Both the position numbers and the translations under genes were made by a program. This document shows positions 1 through 7,927 of a stretch of DNA of 64,000 nt, one piece after another. Under the pieces are notes generated by a model. The model was not told where the DNA came from, made no database searches, and was given only the letters and a program-made list of their open reading frames with translations. The DNA lies in the NCBI GenBank assembly GCA_021824175.1, contig JAKALP010000010.1, positions 171,967 through 235,966 of the forward strand, in the 5' to 3' direction. The stretch comes from Deltaproteobacteria bacterium (lineage in GTDB: Bacteria > Desulfobacterota > Desulfobacteria > Desulfobacterales > Desulfosarcinaceae). Each line of letters begins with the position of its first letter. The stretch's first letter is position 1.

Positions 1-245
1 TTGAGGCCCGCGATGGCCGCCTCCGTGCTCATGGGGTCGATCACCTCCACCTTGCCGGGCGAGGACAAGCGCGAGGTCAGCATCTCCACGATGCCCTTCT
101 GCAAGAAGGTGTAGTCCTTGTCCGCGTGGATGGTAAAAGGCAAAATGACCACTCTGGCCGGATCGGCCGCAAAGGCGTTGAGTGGAAGGAGAATAAGACC
201 AAAGAATACGACCAGCGGTTTTAAGTTCTGTAAGAAGCGTTTCAA
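1..245 (-). CDS. Secreted TolB/VCBS-like protein, N-terminal part only
   Basis: This gene runs off the left edge, so only about 81 residues are visible. The reading frame starts at a TTG at 245, chosen because a GGAG sits 8 bases upstream (254-257) and a classic signal peptide follows: LKRF, then a hydrophobic stretch ending in LNAFA. The mature part (ADPARVVILPFTIHADKD, then FLQKGIVEMLTSRL) matches the start of TolB-like/VCBS-repeat secreted proteins common in Desulfobacterota, where an 'ILPF' strand precedes a helix ending in 'RL'. An envelope or periplasmic role is likely; the catalytic or repeat part is outside the window, so no exact function is claimed. Confidence 0.6.
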   Translation of the reverse strand, partial: MKRFLQNLKPLVVFFGLILLPLNAFAADPARVVILPFTIHADKDYTFLQKGIVEMLTSRLSSPGKVEVIDPMSTEAAIAGL

Positions 246-273
246 AGGGGATGCTCCAAAATGGTTGTAAGTG

Positions 274-717
274 TTAAGTAGTAAAGTTTAAAGTTAAGGT
301 GTTCCGGCTATATTTTTATGCAATGAATGGATCAGGCCTTGTAAAATACTCGAAATCTCTTTCAATTCAACGATCCATTTACGATGTCTATCCACATCAT
401 GGATTAATCCCGCCTCCGAAGCTATGGAGAGCTGGGTTCTCAACTCCGCGGCCGAGCCTTTGGCGATGCGAAGAAATCTGATGAATTCAGGGGATGTTCC
501 TCTTTCCGCGCCTTCCGCGATGTTGCTGGCGACCGATACGGCTGATCTTGTCATTTGATCCTTTAATCCGTAAGCCTTACAATCCTTCAAAGACAAAAAT
601 AGCTCAACGGCTAATTTTTTCGCCCGCTTCCAGACTTCCAGATCCTCAAAAGAACTATAGGCCATATTGTTAAACCATAAAGGTAAACTACCTTAACTTT
701 AAACTTTAGTACTTTAA
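274..717. repeat. Inverted repeat framing the four-helix-bundle gene
   Basis: Two AT-rich arms at 274-300 and 690-717 are inverted copies. The inner 19 bases (TAAAGTTTAAAGTTAAGGT) are identical, followed outward by one mismatch and one indel. The arms overlap the stop codon of the enclosed gene on one side and the gatB stop codon on the other. In a transcript they would form a stem enclosing the whole gene, as in intervening sequences of bacterial 23S rRNA. Confidence 0.75.
294..665 (-). CDS. Four-helix bundle protein (23S rRNA-IVP family)
   Basis: The 123-residue protein has the hallmark of the 23S rRNA intervening-sequence protein/four-helix bundle family (TIGR02436-like): FEDLEVWKRA at the N-terminus, KDQMTRSAVSVASNIAEG in the middle, and a helix containing RFLRIAKGSAAELRTQL. 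It is usual length. Family members are encoded inside 23S rRNA intervening sequences or as free-standing genes; relatives act as accessory (Avd) proteins of diversity-generating retroelements. No rRNA or reverse transcriptase is visible here, so this is a free-standing copy between gatB and a secreted-protein gene. The ribosome binding site is weak. Molecular function is unknown; identification as a family member is firm. Confidence 0.88.
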   Translation of the reverse strand: MAYSSFEDLEVWKRAKKLAVELFLSLKDCKAYGLKDQMTRSAVSVASNIAEGAERGTSPEFIRFLRIAKGSAAELRTQLSIASEAGLIHDVDRHRKWIVELKEISSILQGLIHSLHKNIAGTP

Positions 718-2147
718 CCTTTTAACTTTTTTTCCAATATCTCATTCACCATCTTCGGATTGCCCTTGCCCTTGGTGGCTTTCATGACCTGGCCCACGAA
801 AAATCCCATCAGCTTGGCCTCGCCGGCCTTGAAGCGGGACACCTCGCCGGGGAGTTTGGCCAGCACCTGATCCACCGCGGCTTCCAGGGCGGAGCTGTCG
901 GAAACCTGCACCAAGCCCTTCTCTTTGACAATGGCCTCGGCGGTCTTGCCTGTGGCCGCCATCTCGTCGAACACGGTCTTGGCGATTTTGCCGCTGATGG
1001 TGCCCTGGTCCAGCAACTTGAGCAAGGCCGCCAGCCCATCGGCGCTCACCGGCGACTGTTCGATGGCGCGATCCTGGGCATTGAGCAACCCCAGCAGCGG
1101 TCCCATGACCCAGTTGCTGGCCACCTTGGGCTGGTTGAAGGACCGCAGGCAGGTTTCAAAGTAATCGGCCAGCTCGCGGCTGGAGGTCAACACCCCGGCA
1201 TCATACTCGGGCAGCTGATAGTCGGTCACAAAGCGGGCCCGGCGCTGGTCAGGCAATTCAGGCAGGCTCTGGCGCACAGCCTCGATCCAGGCCGGATCGA
1301 TCACCAGCGGCACCAGGTCGGGATCAGGGAAATAGCGGTAATCGTGGGCCTCTTCTTTGCTGCGCATGGAAAAGGATTGGCCTTTGTCCGCGTCCCACAG
1401 CCGAGTCTCCTGCACCACTGTGCCGCCATCCAACAGGATTTCGGTCTGGCGGGCGATTTCGTACTGGATGGCCTTTTCCACATGTTTAAAGGAGTTGAGG
1501 TTCTTGGTCTCGGTGCGCGTGCCAAAGGCTGAGCTGCCCTTGGGCCGCAGTGACACGTTGGCATCGCAACGGAAACTGCCCTCTTCCATGTTGCCGTCGC
1601 CGATATCGATCCAGCGGATGATGGCCCGCAAGATACGCAGGTAGGCGCCGGCCTCTTCGGCCGAACGCATATCCGGCTCGCTGACGATTTCGATCAACGG
1701 CACGCCGGTGCGGTTGAGATCTACCAAGCTGATGGGCCGCTTGGGATCGTGAATCAGCTTGCCGGCATCCTCCTCCATGTGAATGCGGGTCAGACCAATG
1801 CGCCGGGCTTGGCCGTTGACCAGGATATCCACATAGCCCTTGACGGCAATGGGCAGCTCAAACTGCGAAATCTGGTATCCTTTGGGCAGATCCGGGTAAA
1901 AATAGTTCTTGCGCGCAAAACGATTCTGCCCTGGCACCGTGCAATGGGTGGCCAGGGCCATGCGCAGGCTGTATTCCACCACTTTTTTGTTGAGCACCGG
2001 CAGCGAGCCGGGCATGCCCAGGCACACCGGACAGGTATGGGTGTTGGGGGGTGCGCCGAATTGGGTGGAACAGCCGCAGAATATTTTGGTTTGGGTCTTG
2101 AGTTGGGCGTGCACTTCCAGCCCGATCACAGGTTCGAATGCGGTCAT
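714..2147 (-). CDS. gatB: Asp-tRNA(Asn)/Glu-tRNA(Gln) amidotransferase subunit B
   Basis: GatB binds mischarged Glu-tRNA(Gln) or Asp-tRNA(Asn) and, with GatA and GatC, converts it to the amide form using ammonia from glutamine. The 477-residue protein begins [13 protein letters not shown], followed by the cysteine-rich [10 protein letters not shown]...CPVCLGMPG segment and the [17 protein letters not shown] motif, all diagnostic; the C-terminal GatB/YqeY domain ends with [15 protein letters not shown]. The ATG at 2147 is preferred over an upstream in-frame start because GGAAGG precedes it by 8 bases and the family begins there. gatA and gatC are not next to it in the window. The stop codon lies inside the right arm of the inverted repeat at 690-717. 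Confidence 0.97.
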   Translation of the reverse strand: MTAFEPVIGLEVHAQLKTQTKIFCGCSTQFGAPPNTHTCPVCLGMPGSLPVLNKKVVEYSLRMALATHCTVPGQNRFARKNYFYPDLPKGYQISQFELPIAVKGYVDILVNGQARRIGLTRIHMEEDAGKLIHDPKRPISLVDLNRTGVPLIEIVSEPDMRSAEEAGAYLRILRAIIRWIDIGDGNMEEGSFRCDANVSLRPKGSSAFGTRTETKNLNSFKHVEKAIQYEIARQTEILLDGGTVVQETRLWDADKGQSFSMRSKEEAHDYRYFPDPDLVPLVIDPAWIEAVRQSLPELPDQRRARFVTDYQLPEYDAGVLTSSRELADYFETCLRSFNQPKVASNWVMGPLLGLLNAQDRAIEQSPVSADGLAALLKLLDQGTISGKIAKTVFDEMAATGKTAEAIVKEKGLVQVSDSSALEAAVDQVLAKLPGEVSRFKAGEAKLMGFFVGQVMKATKGKGNPKMVNEILEKKLKG

Positions 2148-2341
2148 GGGGGCTACCTTCCTCTTCTTGAATCGGGCGGAGCGATCCAAGCACCGCCAAA
2201 TCTGCTGAATTTGACCAATTCAAGCCCCTAAGTCAAGGGAATTGTCCCCTTCATTGACAAGGTCCGGGCGAATCGGTAGTAGCAGTGAAAATTGCGGCGG
2301 TGGCGGCATGGATGTGGATTTGACCGCTGGAAGGGGTGCCA

Positions 2342-2530
2342 ATGCGTTTTCTTTTGTGTGTGATCGGCATGGTCATGTTCGTGGAGGGGTTACCCTATTT
2401 CGCCTTTCCCGAAAAGATGCGGCCCTGGCTCAAAAAACTGCTGGAAACACCGGAAAGCAGCCTGCGGCGGCTGGGGTTCGGGCTGATGGCGGCTGGACTG
2501 CTTTTATTCTATTTGGGGTCGCGGCAATGA
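2342..2530 (+). CDS. DUF2065 small inner-membrane protein
   Basis: The 62-residue protein has two hydrophobic helices (FLLCVIGMVMFVEGLPYFAF and LGFGLMAAGLLLFYLG) separated by a basic loop with MRPWLKKLLETPESSLRRLG, the pattern of the DUF2065/YjeT family. The function of the family is unknown; in many proteobacteria it lies beside housekeeping genes such as hfl or tRNA genes. The ATG at 2342 follows a GGAAGGGG. Its TGA overlaps the queA start codon (ATGA at 2527-2530), which implies translational coupling and one transcript. Confidence 0.85.
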   Translation: MRFLLCVIGMVMFVEGLPYFAFPEKMRPWLKKLLETPESSLRRLGFGLMAAGLLLFYLGSRQ

Positions 2531-3564
2531 CCTTCCTCCTCAGCGATTATGATTATCACCTGCCCGAAGAGCTGATCGCCCAACACCCGGTGGCCCATCG
2601 GGACCTTTCCCGGCTCCTGCGCCTGGACCGGATCACGGGTCAATGCACGCATGGCCAATTCAGTGATATCGCTGATCTGCTCGCGCCCGGCGATGTACTG
2701 GTGGTCAACAACACCCAAGTCATTCCCGGCCGGCTGTTGGGCCAAAAGGAGAGCGGCGGGCGGGTGGAAGTACTGATTCTCGATTACGCCCAGGGGGTCC
2801 CCAGGCGGATCTTCACCTGCCTGGTCAAAGCCTCCAAGCGCCCCAAGCCCGGCAGCATACTGATCTTCCAGGACGGGCTGCAAGCCAAGGTGTTGGCGCA
2901 TCAGGAACGCACCTGCACTCTGATGTTTGACGGCGTGGCCGATTTCGAGCAGGCCCTGGAACGCATCGGCCATGTGCCCCTGCCGCCCTATATTCGGCGC
3001 GGGGATACCCAAGAGGATCAGCGCACCTATCAAACCGTCTATGCCCGCCACAAAGGCGCCATTGCCGCGCCCACGGCCGGCTTGCATTTCACGGCCGCCT
3101 TGCTGGATCAGCTGGCCGCCAAAGGGGTTCTCATCGCGCCCATTACGCTACATGTGGGCTACGGCACTTTTCTACCCGTGGAGAGCGAAGATATCCGTCA
3201 GCACGAGATGCATTCCGAATGGTTCACCCTGCCCGGCCCGACCGCCGAAATCATTCACCAGGCCAAGGCCGCCGGCCGCCGCATCGTGGCCGTGGGCACC
3301 ACCAGCGTGCGCACCCTGGAATACTGCGCCCAGTCCGATGGAAAAGTACTCCCCCAAAGCGGCCCGTGCGATCTCTTCATCTACCCCGGTTACACCTTTA
3401 AAACCGTGGATGCCATCATCACCAATTTCCACCTGCCCAAATCCACCCTCATCATGCTGGTCTCGGCCTTTGCCGGCCGGGAAAGTGTCCTGGCCGCCTA
3501 CGTCGAAGCCGTGCGCCTGCGCTACCGCTTCTTCAGCTATGGGGACGCCATGCTGATCTCATAA
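2527..3564 (+). CDS. queA: S-adenosylmethionine:tRNA ribosyltransferase-isomerase
   Basis: QueA transfers and isomerises the ribosyl moiety of S-adenosylmethionine onto 7-aminomethyl-7-deazaguanine at tRNA position 34, giving epoxyqueuosine. The 345-residue length is typical. Visible family signatures are FDYHLPEELIAQ-like DYDYHLPEELIAQHP near the N-terminus, DVLVVNNTQVIPGRL, GHVPLPPYIRR, YARHKGAIAAPTAGLHF, HVGYGTFLPVE and ITNFHLPKSTLIMLVSAF. The open frame extends upstream, but the ATG at 2527 matches the family start and overlaps the stop of the DUF2065 gene. No other queuosine gene is in the window. Confidence 0.97.
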   Translation: MTFLLSDYDYHLPEELIAQHPVAHRDLSRLLRLDRITGQCTHGQFSDIADLLAPGDVLVVNNTQVIPGRLLGQKESGGRVEVLILDYAQGVPRRIFTCLVKASKRPKPGSILIFQDGLQAKVLAHQERTCTLMFDGVADFEQALERIGHVPLPPYIRRGDTQEDQRTYQTVYARHKGAIAAPTAGLHFTAALLDQLAAKGVLIAPITLHVGYGTFLPVESEDIRQHEMHSEWFTLPGPTAEIIHQAKAAGRRIVAVGTTSVRTLEYCAQSDGKVLPQSGPCDLFIYPGYTFKTVDAIITNFHLPKSTLIMLVSAFAGRESVLAAYVEAVRLRYRFFSYGDAMLIS

Positions 3565-3612
3565 GCAGTCTTAATGACGAGCAGTAAAGAAGAGATCGAC
3601 CCCTCTCATCTT

Positions 3613-4692
3613 CTATGACGTGGCCGATTGCGGTGTCACCATGCTGGGTGTGGACCCTGTTTTGCGCGGGACCCGACCGTCCATCACCTTGCGCCAAAGC
3701 GACGGCACGATGGCCAGCAGGATCATGCCCGCATAGCCGGTGGGAAGCTGCGGGCTCTCATTAAAATGCTTAAGAATCTGATATCTGCTTCCTGGCGAAG
3801 CATGATGGTGGGAGTGCCGTTGCAGATTGAAAAGATAAATATTGGTAAGAATATTGCTGGAGTTCCAGGAATGGGTGACATTGACCGGCTCAAAGCGGCC
3901 GTTGGGTAACTGTTTGCGCAACAGGCCGTAATGCTCGATATAGTTGACCACCTCGAGCAGTGAAATGGCCACCAGGCTCTGTCCGAGGAAGTAAAACACG
4001 GCCGCGGGGCCTAAAAATACCCGAATGGCCACTACCAGGGCCAGCTCAGCCAGCGCATACTTCAAAAAGCGGTTTTCCACACTCCAAGCCCGCCCGCCCT
4101 TTTTAATGAGGCGCTGCTTCTCTATATGCCAGGAGCTGGCCAGGCCGCCGAGGACCGTGCGCGGCCAGAAGGCATAAAAAGACTCGCCCAAGCGGGCCGT
4201 GGCCGGATCATCGGGCGTGGCGACATTGCGGTGATGACCCACCACGTGTTCTACGGCCCAGTGCATGTACATCACTGACCAGAGCATGAACCGGGAGAGC
4301 AACGGTTCGAGCTTATTGTTCACCCGATGCTGCAGCTCATGGGAGACATTGATGCCCATCACGCCCGAGGAGGTGCCCATGGAGAGCGTAAAAAGGAAGG
4401 CCTCAAATAGGCTCAAACGGCCGCTGGCGATAATAAACGCCCCCCAGATGACTATGCCCACCTGAACCAGCGCGCAGAGCCAGGTAATCACTTTGAAACG
4501 AAACTCATCCTTAATGCGCTCTATGGTTTCAGGATCGGGGTTCTTGGAGGATGTGCCGATAAGCAGATCCAGCAACGGGATCACTCCAAATACAGCAACT
4601 ACCGTCGAGAAGTTAAACACGCCACCAGCCACATAGCCTTGAATCACACTGAAAGGAACGAGAAAGATCAGGTAATAGGGAATTGAGCTCAT
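3613..4692 (-). CDS. AlkB-type membrane alkane hydroxylase/fatty-acid desaturase
   Basis: This is a 359-residue integral membrane diiron enzyme of the alkane 1-monooxygenase group. Histidine boxes lie at about 118-122 (HELQH), 149-154 (EHVVGHH, followed by RNVATPDDPATAR), 250-256 (NYIEHYG) and 291-297 (QRHSHHHA); these are the AlkB signatures, not those of generic desaturases. The third box reads RHSHHH rather than the usual RHSDHH, so all ligands are kept. At least four hydrophobic segments are present. AlkB uses O2 and rubredoxin electrons to hydroxylate alkane termini. The ATG at 4692 is chosen for its AGGAGG and its natural N-terminus. No rubredoxin or rubredoxin reductase gene is adjacent. 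Substrate is not determinable from sequence. Confidence 0.88.
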   Translation of the reverse strand: MSSIPYYLIFLVPFSVIQGYVAGGVFNFSTVVAVFGVIPLLDLLIGTSSKNPDPETIERIKDEFRFKVITWLCALVQVGIVIWGAFIIASGRLSLFEAFLFTLSMGTSSGVMGINVSHELQHRVNNKLEPLLSRFMLWSVMYMHWAVEHVVGHHRNVATPDDPATARLGESFYAFWPRTVLGGLASSWHIEKQRLIKKGGRAWSVENRFLKYALAELALVVAIRVFLGPAAVFYFLGQSLVAISLLEVVNYIEHYGLLRKQLPNGRFEPVNVTHSWNSSNILTNIYLFNLQRHSHHHASPGSRYQILKHFNESPQLPTGYAGMILLAIVPSLWRKVMDGRVPRKTGSTPSMVTPQSATS

Positions 4693-4997
4693 GAAATCAT
4701 CCTCCTTGGGAATCTTCTTCGAAACGCGCACACGTGCGGCTGGCTCTATGTTGCCGGCCCCTGCGAACGCCACGGTGGTTAAAGCAGGGAATGAAGCCCT
4801 TAGGGGGAAGAAGAATGCGGAAAGGCACCGGCGCCCAGCCACCTAAATGATATGGCAGAGTCCTAAAAAAGTGTCAAGCTATGCAACAACCCATAATATT
4901 GTAAACATTTCAGGTAGCGACACCGGGGAACGGGATTGGAATTGGATCTTATCTGCCTACAACAAAGCCATCTCAATAAAGTTTAGATGGCTTGTCA

Positions 4998-5813
4998 TCA
5001 CCACAACAGGGCCACCGCGCGTTTGCCCAGGATATAATCATCGAAGATCTTTTTTGCGGGCTTATTCGCCATCCCAAAGCACACATGCAGCGGCAGCAGA
5101 TGCTCCTCACGGGGATGACAGTAGCGCGCGGATGGGGCATGTGCCCATTCGAGGAGGCGCTGGGTGCGCTCCGAAGGGGATAGCGGGCCGGTGCAACTTT
5201 CAATCAGCCAGTCTTGAAAGGCATCATTGGCCGGGTCGGGGAAATTTTCTCCCTGCCACACAAAGGCCCGCATGTTGTGAAACGAAAAACCAGAGCCGAT
5301 CACCAGAATATTTTCAGACATCAACGCCTGTAAGGCCGCGCCGAGCGCGATGTGCGCCGTGGGGTCCAGTCCGCGCAACAGCGAAAGCTGCGCCACTGGA
5401 ATATCGGCCTGGGGATACATCAAGGCCAGCGGAATAAACACGCCGTGGTCATATCCCCGCTGGGAGTCAATGTTTGCCTGAATAATATTTTGGTTCAACA
5501 GCCCGGCGATCCGCTGGGTCAGTCCCGGATTTCCCGGCGCCGCATAGGTGATTTGATAAGCCTCATGCGGAAAACCATAATAATCGTACAACATCGCAGG
5601 CCTTGGTGCGCCCAACAGAGTAGAGCGGTTCTCTTCCCAATGGGCGCTGATGACCAAGATAGCGTCCGGTCTTCTCAACCGCGAAGGAAGTCGCCGCATA
5701 AATGCCACCATGGACTGGTGGCTGGGATCGCCCAGCAAAGGCAGCGGGCCGCCACCATGGGAGAAGTAGACGATTTGGGCGTTATAGCTGGAGTTATTCG
5801 GAGTCATCATCAT
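4998..5813 (-). CDS. Class III extradiol ring-cleavage dioxygenase (DODA/YgiD-like)
   Basis: The 271-residue protein belongs to the LigB-type family that includes 4,5-DOPA dioxygenase YgiD. Metal ligands can be read as His19 in YFSHGGGP, His58 in VISAHWE, a later His in GSGFSFHNMR, and the His of the C-terminal EEHLLPLHV; the DHGVFIPL motif is also present. Such enzymes open catechol-type rings with O2, although some relatives have other activities. It follows the AlkB-like gene on the same strand (gap about 300 bases), so the two may be co-transcribed. Three consecutive ATG codons make the exact start uncertain; no strong ribosome binding site is visible. Confidence 0.88.
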   Translation of the reverse strand: MMMTPNNSSYNAQIVYFSHGGGPLPLLGDPSHQSMVAFMRRLPSRLRRPDAILVISAHWEENRSTLLGAPRPAMLYDYYGFPHEAYQITYAAPGNPGLTQRIAGLLNQNIIQANIDSQRGYDHGVFIPLALMYPQADIPVAQLSLLRGLDPTAHIALGAALQALMSENILVIGSGFSFHNMRAFVWQGENFPDPANDAFQDWLIESCTGPLSPSERTQRLLEWAHAPSARYCHPREEHLLPLHVCFGMANKPAKKIFDDYILGKRAVALLW

Positions 5814-5923
5814 AATGCTGCTGGTTTTGCTTTTCCGGCAAACAAGCTGAGAAAAAGAGAGGGTTCTTTACTTCAGGCGACACCAAAAAGATGAAATCAT
5901 CTTCTGATCTTCCAAAACCCTAA

Positions 5924-6178
5924 TCATACCGTCACGGTGAGCTTTACGCCCAGTCCGTGCAGAACCTTGATTATAGTATCATATCGAGGTTTTGCGCCCG
6001 GCGTTAGCGCCTTATATAGACTCTCGCGGCCCAAGCCCGCGCTTTTGGCAATGGCTGCCATGCCGCGAGCTTTGGCGACATCGGATACGGCCGCTAAAAA
6101 CACATCCGGATTTTCGTTTTCCAGCGCCGCGGTAAGATATTCGGCGATCCACCCCATTAAAGATTTGAAGCGTAACAT
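5924..6178 (-). CDS. Solitary HigA-type addiction-module antitoxin
   Basis: The 84-residue protein carries a C-terminal helix-turn-helix typical of the 'probable addiction module antidote' family (TIGR02684-like): AEYLTAALENENPDVFLAAVSDVAKARGMAAI... then KSAGLGRESLYKALTPGAKPRYDTIIKVL. It would bind DNA and neutralise a RelE/HigB-type RNase. The ATG at 6178 has an excellent AGGAGGAGGAAGG; a longer TTG start is possible but lacks support. No toxin gene is found on either side: downstream is the dioxygenase and upstream a decayed gene on the other strand. The perfect palindrome at 6220-6241 is a likely autoregulatory operator. It is either an orphan antitoxin or the remainder of a broken pair. 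Confidence 0.82.
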   Translation of the reverse strand: MLRFKSLMGWIAEYLTAALENENPDVFLAAVSDVAKARGMAAIAKSAGLGRESLYKALTPGAKPRYDTIIKVLHGLGVKLTVTV

Positions 6179-6219
6179 GGCCTTCCTCCTCCTGCGCTGA
6201 TTTCCCCAATAGGCGCGCA

Positions 6220-6241
6220 AAAATAGAATGCATTCTATTTT
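6220..6241. promoter_or_regulatory. 22-bp perfect palindrome, likely antitoxin operator
   Basis: The core AAATAGAATGCATTCTATTT (6221-6240) is a perfect palindrome, extended by one base pair each side. It lies about 42 bases upstream of the antitoxin start codon, where a HigA-type protein would repress its own promoter. Binding is inferred from position and symmetry. Confidence 0.6.
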
Positions 6242-6283
6242 GGATTACGGCGGAGCCAAAGGAGTTGTCAATAATAATTTAGG

Positions 6284-6646
6284 ATGCTGGATCTGAAGGA
6301 AAACCTGTTCAATCTGGCGCTGGAAGAAAACGGATAGGTGTTGACCGAGGGCTGCACCGGGTTGGCTGCGGCGGGGTCTTCAATTGTCTGCCCGTGCTCC
6401 TCGATGGAGAAGTTCATGCCTGCCGTCGCTTTTCTTCCCTGCTCGGCAACATTGCAAAAGCAATCGTTAGAGGAGATCGACTTCTCCGGACTTGCCTATC
6501 GTTAGCACCGCGGCCTGCGGGCCTGCAACAGCTGCCCATTGAAACACGCCTGCGGTGGCTGCATGGCCGCTTCCGGCCGGCACGCAGGCAATGCTGTGCG
6601 GACCTATTTTTTGCTGGAAACACTAGTCCGCGAATGTTGCCCATGA
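6284..6646 (+). pseudogene. Decayed radical SAM protein, SPASM-domain fragment
   Basis: No intact frame exists, but consecutive frames spell the C-terminal part of a radical SAM/SPASM maturase. Frame 2 gives MLDLKENLFNLALEENG, a stop (TAG at 6335), then LTEGCTG; frame 1 gives VGCGGVFNCLPVLLDGEV, then HACRRFSSLLGNIAK; back in frame 2 come QSLEEIDFSGLAYR, a TAG at 6503, and CNSCPLKHACGGCMA. The pattern 'DGEVHACRR...GNI...SLEEI...C-x2-C-x5-C-x2-C' is the SPASM auxiliary iron-sulfur domain of peptide-modifying radical SAM enzymes. Two stops and at least two frameshifts, and absence of the CxxxCxxC core, show it is dead. Resemblance to selenobiotic-type maturases is a guess from memory. Confidence 0.7.
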
Positions 6647-6663
6647 AATCATTCCAAGCCATC

Positions 6664-7038
6664 TCAAAGGCTTTTCCCCGAAAGTCTTTTATTGACGTCG
6701 GAGAAGCGTTTGGACAGAGTGCGGGATACGGAAATGGCAAAGTTCGGATTGCTTTTGATCATCTCCGCGAAATTGTTTTGGTTGATAACGCGCACCATAC
6801 AGGCTTCGGCCGCCTCCACCGTGGCGTTTCTGGGTTCCCCCGTGATGAAGAGTTTGAAAAATCCGTCAGCGATGTAGACAAAAGCCGGCTCGTCGGTTAT
6901 CGCCAGAAGATTACTTCCTTTCGGGACCTTCCGCTCTTCTCCGATGCTTTTGATAGGATCGTAGATCGCCTTGGATAATTGCTTGTAATGAGCATACATC
7001 TTGTCCAGATATTCAGGGATTTCAATCATTGCAAGCAT
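6664..7038 (-). CDS. Stand-alone cyclic-nucleotide-binding-like domain protein
   Basis: The 124-residue protein reads like a single Crp/Fnr-type sensor beta-barrel: KVPKGSNLLAITDEPAFVYI, then ADGFFKLFI, then ACMVRVINQNNFAEMIKSNP, ending in a helix (FAISVSRTLSKRFSDVNKRL) that resembles the dimerisation helix. No DNA-binding helix-turn-helix follows, and the usual phosphate-binding cassette (FGE...RSA) is not recognisable, so nucleotide binding is doubtful. The ATG at 7038 is preceded by AGGAGG with 6-base spacing. It is a lone gene between a pseudogene and the hydrolase cluster. The domain assignment is moderate and the function is unknown. Confidence 0.6.
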   Translation of the reverse strand: MLAMIEIPEYLDKMYAHYKQLSKAIYDPIKSIGEERKVPKGSNLLAITDEPAFVYIADGFFKLFITGEPRNATVEAAEACMVRVINQNNFAEMIKSNPNFAISVSRTLSKRFSDVNKRLSGKSL

Positions 7039-7213
7039 CAATTTCCTCCTCAGGCAATGTTCTCGCCTTATTATACCAGGGGATGGACTGGCCCCAAAAG
7101 AGCGCTTGCCCGCTCAAGCGCGAATCCAGTCTTACCGATTGGCCTCTGGCTGGATGACCATCCCTTGACCTTTGTTATGGTTTCACCTCTATCCCTGTCC
7201 ATACCGAGGCCGT

Positions 7214-7927
7214 TTACTTCAACGCGTTCTTCAATACTTCCAGCAAAGCGGCATGCCCGCCATTGAATACGGCCAGATGACCCCCGGAAAGCGGAATCAT
7301 TTCGGCTTCCCGACCGGCCTCGCGCAGCACTTCCACCGCTCCGCGGCCGCTGCTGAAATTGATCAGCGAATCATCCGTGGCGTGCAGGGCCTTGATCATG
7401 GCTACGTCGCCCCCGCCGGGCTTCGGTTTGACCGTCCCATCCAAATAACCAGAAATGGGAATGATCATGGAGTAAAGTTCCGGATGTATGGCGGCCTGGT
7501 AGTAAGCCATGCACCCGCCGCCTGAAAAACCGAGCAGAATAGGTTTTCGGACCGACCCGTACTTTTTGGAGAGAATTTGGACCATCTCCGCGATGCCTTC
7601 GCCATGCAACCTCAGTGGGTCGCCGCCCATGGGCCAGGCATGGCCGGTAGCATGCGGCAAAGGGGCCTCCATCAGCACAATACGGGCGGGCACGCGAAGA
7701 TCTTGGAGCAACGTCTTGTAGAAATTGCTCGGGGTATCCCCGTTGCCGTGCAGGGCGAAGATCAGGGGCGGGTTATCGCAACCGCTCCCAACGGTTTTGA
7801 TCAGATAGCGGTATTGGAGGCCGCTGCCAGACGTTTGGAAAACCCTGGGATGATGCATCCACCACAGAAGCAGGGCCACGCCGAGGGTCGCGGCCACGAT
7901 GATTTTCTTCAATCGGGTGTCTTCCAT
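7214..7927 (-). CDS. Membrane-anchored alpha/beta hydrolase (esterase)
   Basis: After a short basic N-terminus comes a single transmembrane helix (IIVAATLGVALLLWW, about residues 9-24), then a serine hydrolase domain: HGNGD oxyanion region, GFSGGG nucleophile elbow, an acid candidate in HATDDSLI and the catalytic His in LSGGHLAVF. This resembles dienelactone hydrolase/phospholipase-carboxylesterase proteins, probably exposed on the periplasmic side of the inner membrane. It is the last gene of a four-gene minus-strand cluster and overlaps the preceding gene by 19 bases, so it is likely co-translated with it. The substrate cannot be predicted. Confidence 0.82.
   Translation of the reverse strand: MEDTRLKKIIVAATLGVALLLWWMHHPRVFQTSGSGLQYRYLIKTVGSGCDNPPLIFALHGNGDTPSNFYKTLLQDLRVPARIVLMEAPLPHATGHAWPMGGDPLRLHGEGIAEMVQILSKKYGSVRKPILLGFSGGGCMAYYQAAIHPELYSMIIPISGYLDGTVKPKPGGGDVAMIKALHATDDSLINFSSGRGAVEVLREAGREAEMIPLSGGHLAVFNGGHAALLEVLKNALK

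Noticed and set aside
2242..2526. Upstream extension of the queA frame
   Set aside because: It overlaps the DUF2065 gene in another frame; the family start is the ATG at 2527.
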